This document shows positions 15,901-24,710 of a DNA stretch of 64,000 nt, piece by piece (positions within the stretch are counted from its first letter, which is position 1; every line of letters starts with the position of its first letter). The notes below the pieces were generated by a model that saw only the letters and a list, made by a program, of their open reading frames with translations, made no database searches and was not told where the DNA came from. The stretch covers positions 209,674-273,673 of the forward strand of contig NZ_JARVRJ010000017.1 of the NCBI RefSeq assembly GCF_030209745.1. The letters run 5' to 3'. This stretch comes from Arthrobacter sp. fls2-241-R2A-200. Its GTDB lineage: Bacteria; Actinomycetota; Actinomycetes; Actinomycetales; Micrococcaceae. Made by a program: the position numbers and the translations under genes.

Positions 15901-16007
15901 GGGTCAGCGGAAATCTGGTGTGCAGCACTTTTATTCCGCGTGACGCGGGAAGCGAACAACGGGCTCCCGCATGGGACATCGGCAAGGCGGGCGCGTACCG
16001 TTGAACC

Positions 16008-16385
16008 ATGGCCACAGTTGACATCACCGGAGAACAGTTCGCATCGACCATCGAGGGCAATGACATTGTCCTGGTGGATTTTTGGGCTGCCTGGTGCGGC
16101 CCCTGCCGTCAGTTTGCGCCCACGTACGGCGCGGCGTCGGAGAAGCACACCGACGTCGTCTTCGCCAAGGTTGACACCGAAGCTGAGCAACAGCTTGCAG
16201 CGGAAGCGGGGATCACATCCATTCCCACGCTCATGGCATTCCGTGACAAGGTGCTGGTCTTCTCCCAGCCCGGCGCCCTGAACGGCCAGCAACTGGAGCA
16301 AGTCATCGAAGCCGTCAAAGGCTTGGACATGGACGAGGTCCACGCCCACATTGCCAAGAGCCGTGCTGAATCCCAGGAAAGCTAG
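16008..16385 (+). CDS. trxA: Thioredoxin
   Basis: A 125-residue cytoplasmic disulfide reductase with the active site WCGPC (Cys30 and Cys33) and the usual cis-Pro in the TSIPTLMAF segment. The core ends near residue 105, and an extra acidic-polar tail of about 20 residues follows. This is an orphan copy: no thioredoxin reductase is adjacent. It is convergent with the antibiotic-biosynthesis-monooxygenase-like gene at 16414. Confidence 0.95.
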   Translation: MATVDITGEQFASTIEGNDIVLVDFWAAWCGPCRQFAPTYGAASEKHTDVVFAKVDTEAEQQLAAEAGITSIPTLMAFRDKVLVFSQPGALNGQQLEQVIEAVKGLDMDEVHAHIAKSRAESQES

Positions 16386-16413
16386 CGAGTCCCAGTATTG
16401 CGGAACCTCGGTA

Positions 16414-16692
16414 CTAGAGGCGGACCAACTGAACCGGTTCGGCCAAGAGGGCGCTGAGCGATTCATTCAGGTCTTGGACGGCGATGCCCTTGGAGTGCTT
16501 GTCGAGGAGTTCCTCGGATTCCCAGCGCTCAGTGAGCACCAGCTTCTCTTCAGTGGCCTCGGTCAGTTCGTAGCGGATGCAGCCGGGCTCGTTGACGACC
16601 TCGTCGATCGCGATTTCAAGGGCAAGCTTCACGCGGAAGAACTCGCCGTCGTTGGGAATGAACGTGGCCTGCAGGTCAATGGGTGAACTCAT
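16414..16692 (-). CDS. ABM-domain protein (putative quinol monooxygenase family)
   Basis: A 92-residue dimeric alpha-beta barrel protein. MSSPIDLQATFIPNDGEFFRVKLALEIAIDEVVNEPGCIRYELTE... has the PGC-x-RYEL motif and the later ERWESEELLDKH motif of YgiN/antibiotic biosynthesis monooxygenase proteins. The ATG at 16690-16692 is chosen because the upstream extension is Arg-rich and overlaps the promoter region of the divergent acyl-CoA synthetase gene. Likely a stress or quinone-related enzyme; the substrate is unknown. Confidence 0.82.
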   Translation of the reverse strand: MSSPIDLQATFIPNDGEFFRVKLALEIAIDEVVNEPGCIRYELTEATEEKLVLTERWESEELLDKHSKGIAVQDLNESLSALLAEPVQLVRL

Positions 16693-16774
16693 GGCATCCA
16701 CCCTACCTGCGCGACACGGCCGGGATGTCTTGCGGCCTGTTCTGTTGCGGGCCCCGGCTTGGTAGCGTTTCGTC

Positions 16775-18451
16775 ATGTTGTCCTATACCGCCGGAGACAC
16801 TGACGTCCCGCTGCTCGATGAAACCATTGGCGCCAATTTAGAGCGGATTGCCGCCCAGTTTCCGCTAAGGGACGCGCTGATCGAAGCAGCGGCATCGCCG
16901 GGAGGGGACGCCCGCCGCTGGAGTTACCAAAAACTCAACGACGACGTCGATCGCCTCGCCCGAGCGTTACTGGCCCTGGGGGTGGGCAAGGGCGAACGCG
17001 TGGGCATTTGGAGTCCCAACTGCGCCGAATGGACCATCCTGCAGTACGCCACCGCCAAAATCGGCGCGATCCTGGTCAACGTCAATCCCGCGTACAGGAG
17101 CCACGAACTGGAGTTTGTGGTGAAGCAAAACGGGATGCGGATGTTGGTGACCGCTCCATCGGACAAAAACAACGAGTACGTGGGCATGGCCAGGGAAGTC
17201 GCCGGGACCTGCCCGGAGTTGCGCGAGCTGGTCTTCCTCCCCGGCGCACCGGAGCTCGGACTCGTCCAAGGCGTGCCGGAAGCCGGCCACGAACTGACCT
17301 ACGGCGAGCTCCTGACCCGAGCAGACGGCGTCGGGCTCTCGGCGGTAGGCGAGCGCATGGCGCAACTCGATCCGCACGATCCCATCAACCTGCAATACAC
17401 CTCCGGCACCACGGGGTTCCCCAAGGGAGCCACCCTGACGCACCACAATATCCTCAACAACGGGCATTCGATCGGGCGGCTGCTGCGCTACACCGAGCAC
17501 GACCGTGTGGTGATACCTGTGCCGTTCTACCACTGCTTTGGCATGGTGATCGGAAACCTGAACGCACTGAGCTTTGGAGCGGCAACGATTATTCCCAGCC
17601 GCGGATTCAGCCCCTCCGCGGCATTGGAAGCGGTGCAGGACTTCGGCGGAACGTCCCTCTACGGCGTGCCCACGATGTTCATCGCCGAGCTCGCCTTGCC
17701 GGACTTCGACTCCTACGACCTCTCAACGTTGCGGACCGGCGTCATGGCCGGCTCCTTGTGCCCCATCGAGGTCATGCGCCGGGTGATCGATGAGATGCAC
17801 ATGGTGGATGTGGCCATTTGCTATGGGATGACCGAAACTTCGCCGGTGTCCACCATGACCCGCGACGGCGACACGTTGGAACAACGCACCAGCACCGTGG
17901 GCCGGACCATGCCGCATTTGGAGAGCCGTATTGTTGATCCGGGCTCGGGGGAAGGCGTGGAGCGCGGCGTTATCGGGGAACTGTGCACGCGCGGATATGC
18001 GGTGATGCAGGGGTATTGGGGTCAGCCGGACAAGACCGCCGAAGCGATTGACGGCGAAGGCTGGATGCACACAGGGGACCTCGCACGGATGGACGAGGAC
18101 GGGTACGTCGTTATCGAAGGGCGCATCAAGGACATGGTGATCCGTGGCGGTGAAAATATCTACCCGCGCGAAATTGAGGAATTCCTGTATCTGCATCCCT
18201 CCGTCCAGGACGTCCAGGTGATCGGCGTCCCGGACGAGAAGTACGGCGAGGAGCTCATGGCCTGCATCATCCTGAAACCCGGCGCACCCAGCATCACTGC
18301 CGAGGATGTTGCGGAATACTGCCAGGGCAAGTTGGCCCGCTACAAGATTCCCAAGTACGTGGATGTCCGCGAGAGCTTCCCCATGACGGTCTCAGGCAAG
18401 GTGCGGAAAGTGGACATGCGCGAGGAAGCCGTGGCCCGCTTGCACCTGTAG
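16775..18451 (+). CDS. Acyl-CoA synthetase, AMP-binding family
   Basis: A 558-residue enzyme that activates a carboxylic acid, probably fatty, to its CoA thioester through an acyl-AMP. The P-loop-like YTSGTTGFPKG is near residue 208, the YGMTETSP motif near residue 350, the hinge GWMHTGDLARMDEDGYVVIEGRIKDMVIRGGENIYPREIE at 425-470, and the catalytic Lys in SGKVRK near the C-terminus. Length and motifs fit medium/long-chain FadD-type ligases. It stands alone, with its stop inside a small tandem repeat array. Confidence 0.93.
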   Translation: MLSYTAGDTDVPLLDETIGANLERIAAQFPLRDALIEAAASPGGDARRWSYQKLNDDVDRLARALLALGVGKGERVGIWSPNCAEWTILQYATAKIGAILVNVNPAYRSHELEFVVKQNGMRMLVTAPSDKNNEYVGMAREVAGTCPELRELVFLPGAPELGLVQGVPEAGHELTYGELLTRADGVGLSAVGERMAQLDPHDPINLQYTSGTTGFPKGATLTHHNILNNGHSIGRLLRYTEHDRVVIPVPFYHCFGMVIGNLNALSFGAATIIPSRGFSPSAALEAVQDFGGTSLYGVPTMFIAELALPDFDSYDLSTLRTGVMAGSLCPIEVMRRVIDEMHMVDVAICYGMTETSPVSTMTRDGDTLEQRTSTVGRTMPHLESRIVDPGSGEGVERGVIGELCTRGYAVMQGYWGQPDKTAEAIDGEGWMHTGDLARMDEDGYVVIEGRIKDMVIRGGENIYPREIEEFLYLHPSVQDVQVIGVPDEKYGEELMACIILKPGAPSITAEDVAEYCQGKLARYKIPKYVDVRESFPMTVSGKVRKVDMREEAVARLHL

Positions 18452-18475
18452 ACCTGTAGACCTGTAGACCTGTGT
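18444..18475. repeat. Tandem repeat 4 x 8 bp over the acyl-CoA synthetase stop
   Basis: Four units of ACCTGTAG (the last one degenerate) run from the end of the acyl-CoA synthetase gene to the 3' end of the convergent glycosylase gene (stop at 18477). Because 8 is not a multiple of 3, the TAG in successive units falls in different frames. Confidence 0.88.
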
Positions 18476-18476
18476 C

Positions 18477-19451
18477 CTAGTGGCCGCGGTGATCCTGGAC
18501 CGTCATCCTTGGTCCGAACGTGGGCTTGCGGAAACCGCTCAGGTACAGCATCCGCACCAGCCGCTGCCGTTGCCCGCGCCAAGGCTCCAGCAACTGGAGC
18601 ATGCCGGGGTCATCGGTCTTCCGGCCGGTCAATGCGTAGCCCACATAGGCCGCCAGGTGGTAGTCGCCCACAGAGATCGAGTCAGGGCATCCATGTGTCC
18701 GCTGCACCACCTCCGCGGCCGTCCAGATCCCGATGCCGGGAATGGTCTGCAGTTTTTCGCCGGCTTGGGTCGAGTCCAGGGCAGTGAGCCGTTCAAGCGC
18801 GACGGCGCTCCGCAGCGCCCGCATGACGGTGGCCGAACGCTGTGGTCCAACTCCGGCTTTATGCCATTCCCAGGACGGAACGGCCAACCAGTCGCTGGCG
18901 GTGGGCGGTACCAGGAGTCCCATGGGCGTCCTTGGGCCCGGAGCGGGTTTTCCGTAGCGGTACATCAAGTACCGGTAAGCCCGCCTCGCCTCGAGGGCGG
19001 TGACCTTTTGCTCCAAGATGGTGGGCACAAGTGAGTCAACCATCCGGCCGGTGGAGGGTAACCGCACTGCCAGGTTCCGGCGTCGTGCTTCCCTGACGAT
19101 GCGGGGGAGGGTGGCGTGGAAGTCCGGAGCGTCAAAGGCCGACCAATCATCTCCCGCGCCCAGCAACCCGGGAACGCCGGCGACGGCGTCGGCCGCACCG
19201 GGGCCCCATGCCTGCGCATCGACGAAAGCAACGGCGGCAAGGCCAGCGGAGGAGAGCCGGAGCGTCACGGGCCCGGAGGGTGTTGTGAAGGCCATCCAGA
19301 AGCCGGCGGAGTCTTTGGCAAAGGAGGGATCCGCAGCTCCGCGCATCAGCGGGAAGAGGGTCTGGTCCAAGCGGAATGGGCTGCCCGGATGCCACCGGAC
19401 GGCCGCATCTGCTGCCGCAGCAACACGTGACGGGGCCTCTGCGATGGTCAT
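18477..19451 (-). CDS. DNA-3-methyladenine glycosylase II-like protein
   Basis: A 324-residue base-excision repair enzyme of the AlkA/HhH-GPD superfamily that would remove alkylated purines. The helix-hairpin-helix LQTIPGIGIWTAAEVVQRT is around residue 215, followed by SISVGDYHLAAYVG with the conserved catalytic Asp. The C-terminal LLEPWRGQRQRLVRMLYLSGF is typical of the AlkA family. It is longer than E. coli AlkA, with a divergent N-terminal half. It stands alone, convergent with the acyl-CoA synthetase gene. Confidence 0.88.
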   Translation of the reverse strand: MTIAEAPSRVAAAADAAVRWHPGSPFRLDQTLFPLMRGAADPSFAKDSAGFWMAFTTPSGPVTLRLSSAGLAAVAFVDAQAWGPGAADAVAGVPGLLGAGDDWSAFDAPDFHATLPRIVREARRRNLAVRLPSTGRMVDSLVPTILEQKVTALEARRAYRYLMYRYGKPAPGPRTPMGLLVPPTASDWLAVPSWEWHKAGVGPQRSATVMRALRSAVALERLTALDSTQAGEKLQTIPGIGIWTAAEVVQRTHGCPDSISVGDYHLAAYVGYALTGRKTDDPGMLQLLEPWRGQRQRLVRMLYLSGFRKPTFGPRMTVQDHRGH

Positions 19452-19582
19452 GTTTTCATCGTCCCACGCTTGGCCGACATTCCACCAAGGGGACCTCTTA
19501 CAGTGATGGCCCTACAGGGCTAGACTCCCGAATGTGGCGCGGGAGGGCCGCGCCTCAACCCTCTAAAACAGGAGTGCGAGTC

Positions 19583-19975
19583 ATGGCCGGAATAGTGCAT
19601 TTCGAGATTCCCACGGAGAACACGGAGCGGGCAAACACCTTCTACCAGAGTGCTTTCGGCTGGAACCTCAGCCCGATGCAAGGCATGGAGTACACGATCG
19701 CCATGACCACGCCTTCTGATGAAAAGACGGGCATGCCCACCCAGCCGGGCGCCATCAACGGTGCGCTGTTCCCACGCACGGATAACCTCAAGACGCCAAT
19801 CCTCACCATTGACGTGGACGATGTCGATGCTGCCCTTGGCCAGGTGGAAAGGTCCGGAGGTTCGGTGGTCCAAGGCAAGGAAACCATTCCCGGCATGGGC
19901 TACTACGCCTACTTCAAGGACACCGAGGGCAATATCCTGGGCGTTTGGCAGTCGGACGAAAGCGCGGGCAGCTAG
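19583..19975 (+). CDS. VOC family (glyoxalase-like) protein
   Basis: A 130-residue protein of the vicinal oxygen chelate superfamily, like CFP-30B/YdeR-type glyoxalase-related proteins. It has the start MAGIVHFEIPTENTERANTFYQSAFGW, the central ILTIDVDDVDAALGQVERSGGSVVQGKETIPGMGYYAYFKDTEGNILGVWQ, and no other domain. An AGGAG lies 8 nt before ATG 19583, which fixes the start. An upstream in-frame extension without a binding site was rejected. The substrate is unknown. Confidence 0.88.
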   Translation: MAGIVHFEIPTENTERANTFYQSAFGWNLSPMQGMEYTIAMTTPSDEKTGMPTQPGAINGALFPRTDNLKTPILTIDVDDVDAALGQVERSGGSVVQGKETIPGMGYYAYFKDTEGNILGVWQSDESAGS

Positions 19976-20040
19976 CTCGAGGACTGTGACGTCACCGCCG
20001 GGGAGAAAACTGTCAGCGGTCAGGCGGTAGCTTTGTACCT

Positions 20041-21426
20041 ATGAAGTACGCGCAGTCCGTGTTGGACCTCATCGGCAATACGCCCCTCATCAAGCTCAAC
20101 CACGTCACCGACGGGATCAAAGCAACCGTCTTGGTGAAGCTCGAATACATCAATCCCGGTGGATCCATCAAAGACCGGATCGCCGTGAAGATGATCGAGG
20201 ACGCTGAGAGGGACGGCCGGCTCCGGCCGGGCGGAACCATCGTTGAGCCGACGTCAGGCAATACAGGAGTAGGGCTGGCGCTCGTCGCCCAGCAAAAGGG
20301 CTACAGGTGCATCTTCGTGGTGCCGGACAAGGTGGGCGAGGACAAGCGCGCTGTACTCGCTGCCTATGGCGCCGAAGTTGTGGTGACGCCTACCGCCGTC
20401 GCCCCCGACAGCCCGCAGAGCTACTATGGCGTTTCGGACCGCCTGGTCAAGGAGATCCCCGGTGCCTTCAAACCGGACCAGTTCTCCAATCCCGCGGCCC
20501 CGGGCAGCCACTACGAGTCAACCGGTCCTGAAATCTGGCGGGACACCGACGGCAAGGTAACGCACGTGGTCATCGGTGCGGGAACCGGCGGCACCATCAC
20601 CGGCACCGGGCGCTTCCTCAAGGAAGTTTCGGCAGACCGGGCAGCGTCCGACGGCGGCCCCGTCAGGATTATCGGCGCCGACCCGGAAGGTTCTGTCTAC
20701 TCAGGCGGAACCGGCCGTCCGTATTTCGTGGAAGGCGTAGGCGAGGACATGTGGCCCGCCAACTACGACGCCTCCGTCCCGGATGAGGTCATTGCGGTTT
20801 CGGACGCAGACTCGTTCTCCATGACCCGTCGGCTCGCCCGCGAAGAAGGCCTGCTGGTCGGTGGTTCCTCCGGCATGGCCGTGGTTGCCGCGCTTGAGGC
20901 AGCCAAGGACTTGGACGAGTCCGCGGTGGTTGTCGTGATCCTGCCCGACTCAGGCCGCGGTTATCTTGCCAAGATCTTCAACGACCAGTGGATGCGTTCC
21001 TACGGCTTCCTCTCCGGCGGCGAGGAAGCGTCCGTGGGAGAAGTGCTCAAGTCCAAGACGGGGGAGATGCCGGACCTGGTCCACATCCACCCGAACGAGA
21101 CAGTGCGGGACGTTATCAACATCATGAACGAATTCGGGGTCTCGCACATCCCGGTCCTCTCACAGGAGCCGCCCGTTGTCATGGGCGAGGTTCTGGGAGC
21201 TGTGGACGAGCGCAGCCTCACTTCCAAACTTTTCCGCGGGGAAGCCAAGCTCACCGACAAGATCGCCGAGCACATGGGTGACCGCTTGCCCGTTATCGGC
21301 TCGCTGGAAACCATTTCCGCCGCGCGCGAGCTCTTGTCCGACGTCGATACCCTGATGGTGACGTTCGTCGGAGCGCCCGTGGGGATCCTGACCCGCCACG
21401 ACCTTCTGGCGTACCTGAGCAACTAG
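20041..21426 (+). CDS. cbs: Cystathionine beta-synthase
   Basis: Condenses serine and homocysteine to cystathionine. This is a 461-residue PLP enzyme. The Schiff-base Lys44 is in NPGGSIKDR and the PLP-phosphate loop follows in the PTSGNTGVG region (residues 70-78). The catalytic domain ends near residue 320, and two CBS domains occupy the C-terminal 130 residues. Together with the adjacent MetB-type enzyme (40 bp downstream) it forms a transsulfuration unit linking homocysteine and cysteine. Confidence 0.95.
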   Translation: MKYAQSVLDLIGNTPLIKLNHVTDGIKATVLVKLEYINPGGSIKDRIAVKMIEDAERDGRLRPGGTIVEPTSGNTGVGLALVAQQKGYRCIFVVPDKVGEDKRAVLAAYGAEVVVTPTAVAPDSPQSYYGVSDRLVKEIPGAFKPDQFSNPAAPGSHYESTGPEIWRDTDGKVTHVVIGAGTGGTITGTGRFLKEVSADRAASDGGPVRIIGADPEGSVYSGGTGRPYFVEGVGEDMWPANYDASVPDEVIAVSDADSFSMTRRLAREEGLLVGGSSGMAVVAALEAAKDLDESAVVVVILPDSGRGYLAKIFNDQWMRSYGFLSGGEEASVGEVLKSKTGEMPDLVHIHPNETVRDVINIMNEFGVSHIPVLSQEPPVVMGEVLGAVDERSLTSKLFRGEAKLTDKIAEHMGDRLPVIGSLETISAARELLSDVDTLMVTFVGAPVGILTRHDLLAYLSN

Positions 21427-21466
21427 GCGCCCGATCCAACCGTCCAACGAACACAGAGGAGCTTCC

Positions 21467-22630
21467 ATGTCTGCCAACAACAACGCCGGGTTCAACACGC
21501 GCGCCGTCCATGCCGGGCAAGCCTTCGAGCCGCGGACCGGTGCCGTGGTCCCGCCGCTGCACTTCAGCTCGACCTACGCGCAGGACGGCATCGGCGGTTT
21601 GCGCTCCGGGTACGAGTACGGTCGCGGCGGGAACCCGACGCGCGATGCCCTCCAGGAGCAGCTTGCCGCCTTGGAAGGCGGAACGGCGGCATTCTCCTTC
21701 GGCTCCGGCCTCGCTGCCGAGGACTCACTGATCCGGGCGCTCGCGCGTCCGGGTGACCACATCGTGCTGGGCAACGACGCTTATGGCGGTACCTACCGCC
21801 TCATCAGCCGTGTCCTCGGCGACTGGGGCGTCGGGAACACCCCAGTGGACATGTCCGACCTGGACGCTGTTGCCGCTGCCGTCGCTGCGAACAAGACGCG
21901 GATGGTGTGGGTTGAAACCCCGTCCAACCCGATGATGAAGATCACCGATATCGAGGCGCTCGCCGCTGTAGCGCACGACGCCGGTGCCCTCCTGGTGGTG
22001 GATAACACCTTCGCCTCGCCCTACTTGCAGACACCGCTGGCCTTGGGTGCCGACGTCGTGGTCCACTCCACCACCAAGTACATTGGCGGCCACTCCGACG
22101 TGGTCGGTGGCGCGATCGTGGTCAAGGATGCTGAGCTCGCCGAGAAGATCGGGTTCATCCAGTTTGCCGTGGGCGCAGTGTCCGGGCCGATGGATGCGTT
22201 CCTGACCACCCGTGGCCTGAAGACGCTCGGTGTGCGCATGGACCGTCACAGCGAGAACGGCCAGGCTGTGGCCGAGTGGCTGCTCCAGCGCCCCGAAGTA
22301 GAGGCTGTGCTGTACCCGGGGCTTCCGGGCCACCCCGGCCACGAACTTGCTGCCAAGCAGATGAAGAAATTCGGCGGCATGGTGTCCGTACAGTTCAAGG
22401 GCGGCGAGGCGGCAGCCCGCACCGTTGCTGAATCCACCTCCGTCTTCACACTCGCGGAATCGCTGGGCGGCATCGAATCGCTGATGAACTACCCCTCGGA
22501 GATGACTCACGCGTCGGTGAAAGGCACGGAGCTGGCCGTGCCGGTCAACCTCCTGCGTCTGTCCTGCGGCATCGAGGAAGCCGAAGACCTGATTGCCGAC
22601 CTTGAACAGGCATTCGCCAAGATCAGCTAG
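21467..22630 (+). CDS. metB: Cystathionine gamma-synthase / gamma-lyase
   Basis: A 387-residue PLP-dependent transsulfuration enzyme. The YGRGGNPTRDALQ motif is near residue 45, the PLP Lys is in HSTTKYIGGHSDVVGG (around residue 204), and SLGGIESLMNYPSEMTHASV is near residue 335. Sequence alone cannot separate the synthase (methionine synthesis) from the lyase (cysteine from methionine). Pairing with cbs makes reverse transsulfuration likely. GAGGAG precedes the ATG by 6-7 nt. Confidence 0.92.
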   Translation: MSANNNAGFNTRAVHAGQAFEPRTGAVVPPLHFSSTYAQDGIGGLRSGYEYGRGGNPTRDALQEQLAALEGGTAAFSFGSGLAAEDSLIRALARPGDHIVLGNDAYGGTYRLISRVLGDWGVGNTPVDMSDLDAVAAAVAANKTRMVWVETPSNPMMKITDIEALAAVAHDAGALLVVDNTFASPYLQTPLALGADVVVHSTTKYIGGHSDVVGGAIVVKDAELAEKIGFIQFAVGAVSGPMDAFLTTRGLKTLGVRMDRHSENGQAVAEWLLQRPEVEAVLYPGLPGHPGHELAAKQMKKFGGMVSVQFKGGEAAARTVAESTSVFTLAESLGGIESLMNYPSEMTHASVKGTELAVPVNLLRLSCGIEEAEDLIADLEQAFAKIS

Positions 22631-22642
22631 CCGTGACCGAAG

Positions 22643-22701
22643 TCCGGACCCTGTTCGTCCAGCTGACCGCTCGACGGTAAGCAGTTCGAACAGGGTCCGG
22701 A
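22643..22701. terminator. Large hairpin after metB, no T-run
   Basis: Perfect 15-bp arms TCCGGACCCTGTTCG (22643-22657) and complement (22687-22701) flank a 29-nt loop just after the metB stop. There is no T-tract, so it may be a Rho-assisted end, an RNA-stability element or an intergenic repeat of this lineage rather than a classic terminator. Confidence 0.65.
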
Positions 22702-22730
22702 TTCTGCCGTCAAAGGTGTCACCGTAAGGT

Positions 22731-22757
22731 CTAGCTTTCTTTAGGAAAGTCAGCTAG
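22731..22757. promoter_or_regulatory. Operator-like palindrome before hxlR-type gene
   Basis: CTAGCT (22731-22736) and AGCTAG (22752-22757) flank inner CTTT/AAAG pairing, giving 10 of 13 symmetric positions. It ends 9 bp before the regulator's ATG at 22767. A self-regulating HxlR dimer is the likely ligand. Confidence 0.6.
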
Positions 22758-22766
22758 TTTGTGCTC

Positions 22767-23300
22767 ATGCCTTTGCGATCCGACTGGTCTGCCCGGTCCT
22801 GCAGCCTTGCCCGCGGCCTCGATGTCCTGGGAGATCCATGGGGGAGTTTGGTCCTCCGGGAAATCTTCTTTGGTAATGGCCGCTTCGATGCCATCAAGGA
22901 ACGCCTTGAGGTGGCGGACAACGTGCTGAGCAAGCGCTTGGCATGGCTGCTCGACGCCGGCCTCCTAGCCCAGCGTCCCTACCGGGACGGAGCCCGTACC
23001 CGGCAGGAATACGTCCTCACGCCCAAGGGACAGGATGCACTTCCCGTTCTGAACGCCATTATCATCTGGGCCGAGAAACACCTGGATGCTCCCAACGAGG
23101 TATCCCACATGAAGGTGATCCACACCGATTGCGGGCGGCCAACAACCTCGGCCGATACTTGTTCCCACTGCGGCACGCACCTGACTGCAGCAAATACGAG
23201 CTGGCACAGCTTCAAACGCAGTGACCAGCCCGTTCCCCTTGCCATCGCACCGCCCGAAACCCGCAGGGAAACAGCCCTCGGAACGGAGATCCCCGCATGA
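22767..23300 (+). CDS. HxlR family transcriptional regulator
   Basis: A 177-residue regulator starting at ATG 22767 (MPLRSDWSARSCSLARGLDVLGDPWGSLVLREIFFGNGRFDAIKERL); a GTG two codons earlier is also possible. The winged helix spans residues 12-100, with the conserved Cys of redox-type HxlR proteins at RSCSLARGL. A C-terminal extension has two Cys pairs (TDCGRPTTSADTCSHCGTH) that could bind zinc, which is unusual for the family. Its stop overlaps the MFS start by 4 nt, so it probably controls that transporter. Confidence 0.9.
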   Translation: MPLRSDWSARSCSLARGLDVLGDPWGSLVLREIFFGNGRFDAIKERLEVADNVLSKRLAWLLDAGLLAQRPYRDGARTRQEYVLTPKGQDALPVLNAIIIWAEKHLDAPNEVSHMKVIHTDCGRPTTSADTCSHCGTHLTAANTSWHSFKRSDQPVPLAIAPPETRRETALGTEIPA

Positions 23301-24643
23301 GTGCTCCCCTGGAAACAGTCAAACGCTCCCGCCGTCGGCTCCACCCGGCCTGGATGGTGGCTGTGGTTGCCTTCCTCGCCTTGGTGGGCGCCGCCGGCTT
23401 CCGTGCAGCGCCCGGTGTGCTCATGGTCCCGCTGCAGCAGGAATTTGGTTGGTCCACCACGGTGTTGTCCCTCGCCGTCAGTATCAACCTTGTCCTCTTT
23501 GGGCTGACCGCACCCTTCGCCGCGGCGCTGATGGAACGCTTCGGCATCCGCAAAGTCACCTCCTTGGCCCTCTGCCTGATCGGGCTTGGCTCGGCGCTCA
23601 CAGTATTCGTCAACCAGTCCTGGCAGATCCTGCTCACGTGGGGCGTGCTGATCGGCCTCGGCACAGGATCCATGGCCTTGGTTTTCGCGGCCACGATCGC
23701 CAACACCTGGTTCGCGAAGAGCCGTGGGCTGGTGATCGGGATCCTGACGGCAGGCAGCGCCGCTGGCCAACTGGTGTTCCTGCCCTTCATCGCCGCACTG
23801 GCACAGAATCCCGGCTGGCGCGGCGCCTCGCTGCTCATCGCCGCCGGCGCCCTCGCCGTGGTGCCCTTGGTCTTGCGGTGGCTGAGGAACTCACCGGCCG
23901 ACGTCGGCGTCTTGCCTTACGGTGCGGAAGAACCCACCGCAACGATCCTGCCGGTAGGGGAATCCGCGGGGGCGGAGCCGGCAACCCTCCAAGCCCCGGC
24001 TCAACAAGATTCGCCCAACGTGGCTGTCCGCGCCCTTCAGGTCTTGAAAAGGGCCAGCAAAGTCAGGACTTTCTGGGGGCTGGTTGCGGGCTTTGCCATT
24101 TGTGGGGCCACCACCAACGGACTCATCGGCACGCACTTCATTCCATCGGCCCATGATCACGGCATGCCCGAAACCACCGCGGCGGGCTTGCTCGCCGTCG
24201 TCGGAGTGTTCGACATTGTGGGAACCATCGCATCGGGTTGGCTGACCGATCGCTTCAACCCGAAAATCCTGTTGGCCGTCTACTACCAGTTCCGAGGCAT
24301 TGGCCTGCTGGTGCTGCCCCTGCTGCTCAGTTCATCGGTGCAGCCAAGCATGATCATCTTCGTGGTGGTCTATGGACTGGACTGGGTGGCCACGGTGCCG
24401 CCCACCGCGGCGATCTGCCGCTCCGTGTTCGGTGCTGATGGATCCGTGGTGTTTGGCTGGGTCTTTGCAGCCCACCAGCTCGGCGCGGCGGTCGCGGCAC
24501 TGGCCGCAGGCTACGTCCGCGATGCCACCGGCCAGTACAACTACGCGTGGGTCGGCGCGGCGGCCATGTGCACAGTTGCCGCGGTCATCAGCGCCACCAT
24601 CCGGAAGGACGCTGTGAAAAGGACCCCAGTTCCCGTCGCTTGA
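23297..24643 (+). CDS. MFS transporter, MCT/oxalate-formate-like
   Basis: A 448-residue carrier with about 12 hydrophobic helices, split by a polar loop around residues 205-245. The N-terminal FRAAPGVLMVPLQQEFGWSTTVLSLAVSINLVLFGL pattern and the mid-protein FWGLVAGFAICGATTNGLIGTHF resemble monocarboxylate (MCT/OFA) permeases. Translation is coupled to the HxlR-type regulator by an ATGA overlap. The substrate is not predictable. Confidence 0.88.
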   Translation: MSAPLETVKRSRRRLHPAWMVAVVAFLALVGAAGFRAAPGVLMVPLQQEFGWSTTVLSLAVSINLVLFGLTAPFAAALMERFGIRKVTSLALCLIGLGSALTVFVNQSWQILLTWGVLIGLGTGSMALVFAATIANTWFAKSRGLVIGILTAGSAAGQLVFLPFIAALAQNPGWRGASLLIAAGALAVVPLVLRWLRNSPADVGVLPYGAEEPTATILPVGESAGAEPATLQAPAQQDSPNVAVRALQVLKRASKVRTFWGLVAGFAICGATTNGLIGTHFIPSAHDHGMPETTAAGLLAVVGVFDIVGTIASGWLTDRFNPKILLAVYYQFRGIGLLVLPLLLSSSVQPSMIIFVVVYGLDWVATVPPTAAICRSVFGADGSVVFGWVFAAHQLGAAVAALAAGYVRDATGQYNYAWVGAAAMCTVAAVISATIRKDAVKRTPVPVA

Positions 24644-24647
24644 CTGC

Positions 24648-24710
24648 CGTTGTGAGGCCCGCTCTGCGTACAAAACCCGCGCGTTTCCCTGCAGAGCGGG
24701 CCTCACAACG
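24648..24710. terminator. Perfect 20-bp inverted repeat between convergent genes
   Basis: Arms at 24648-24667 and 24691-24710 (start CGTTGTGAGGCCC) are exact complements around a 23-nt loop. The element fills the whole gap between the MFS stop and the stop of the convergent acyl-CoA dehydrogenase gene at 24711. It has no T-run on either side. Probably a bidirectional transcription end or RNA stabiliser. Confidence 0.8.
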
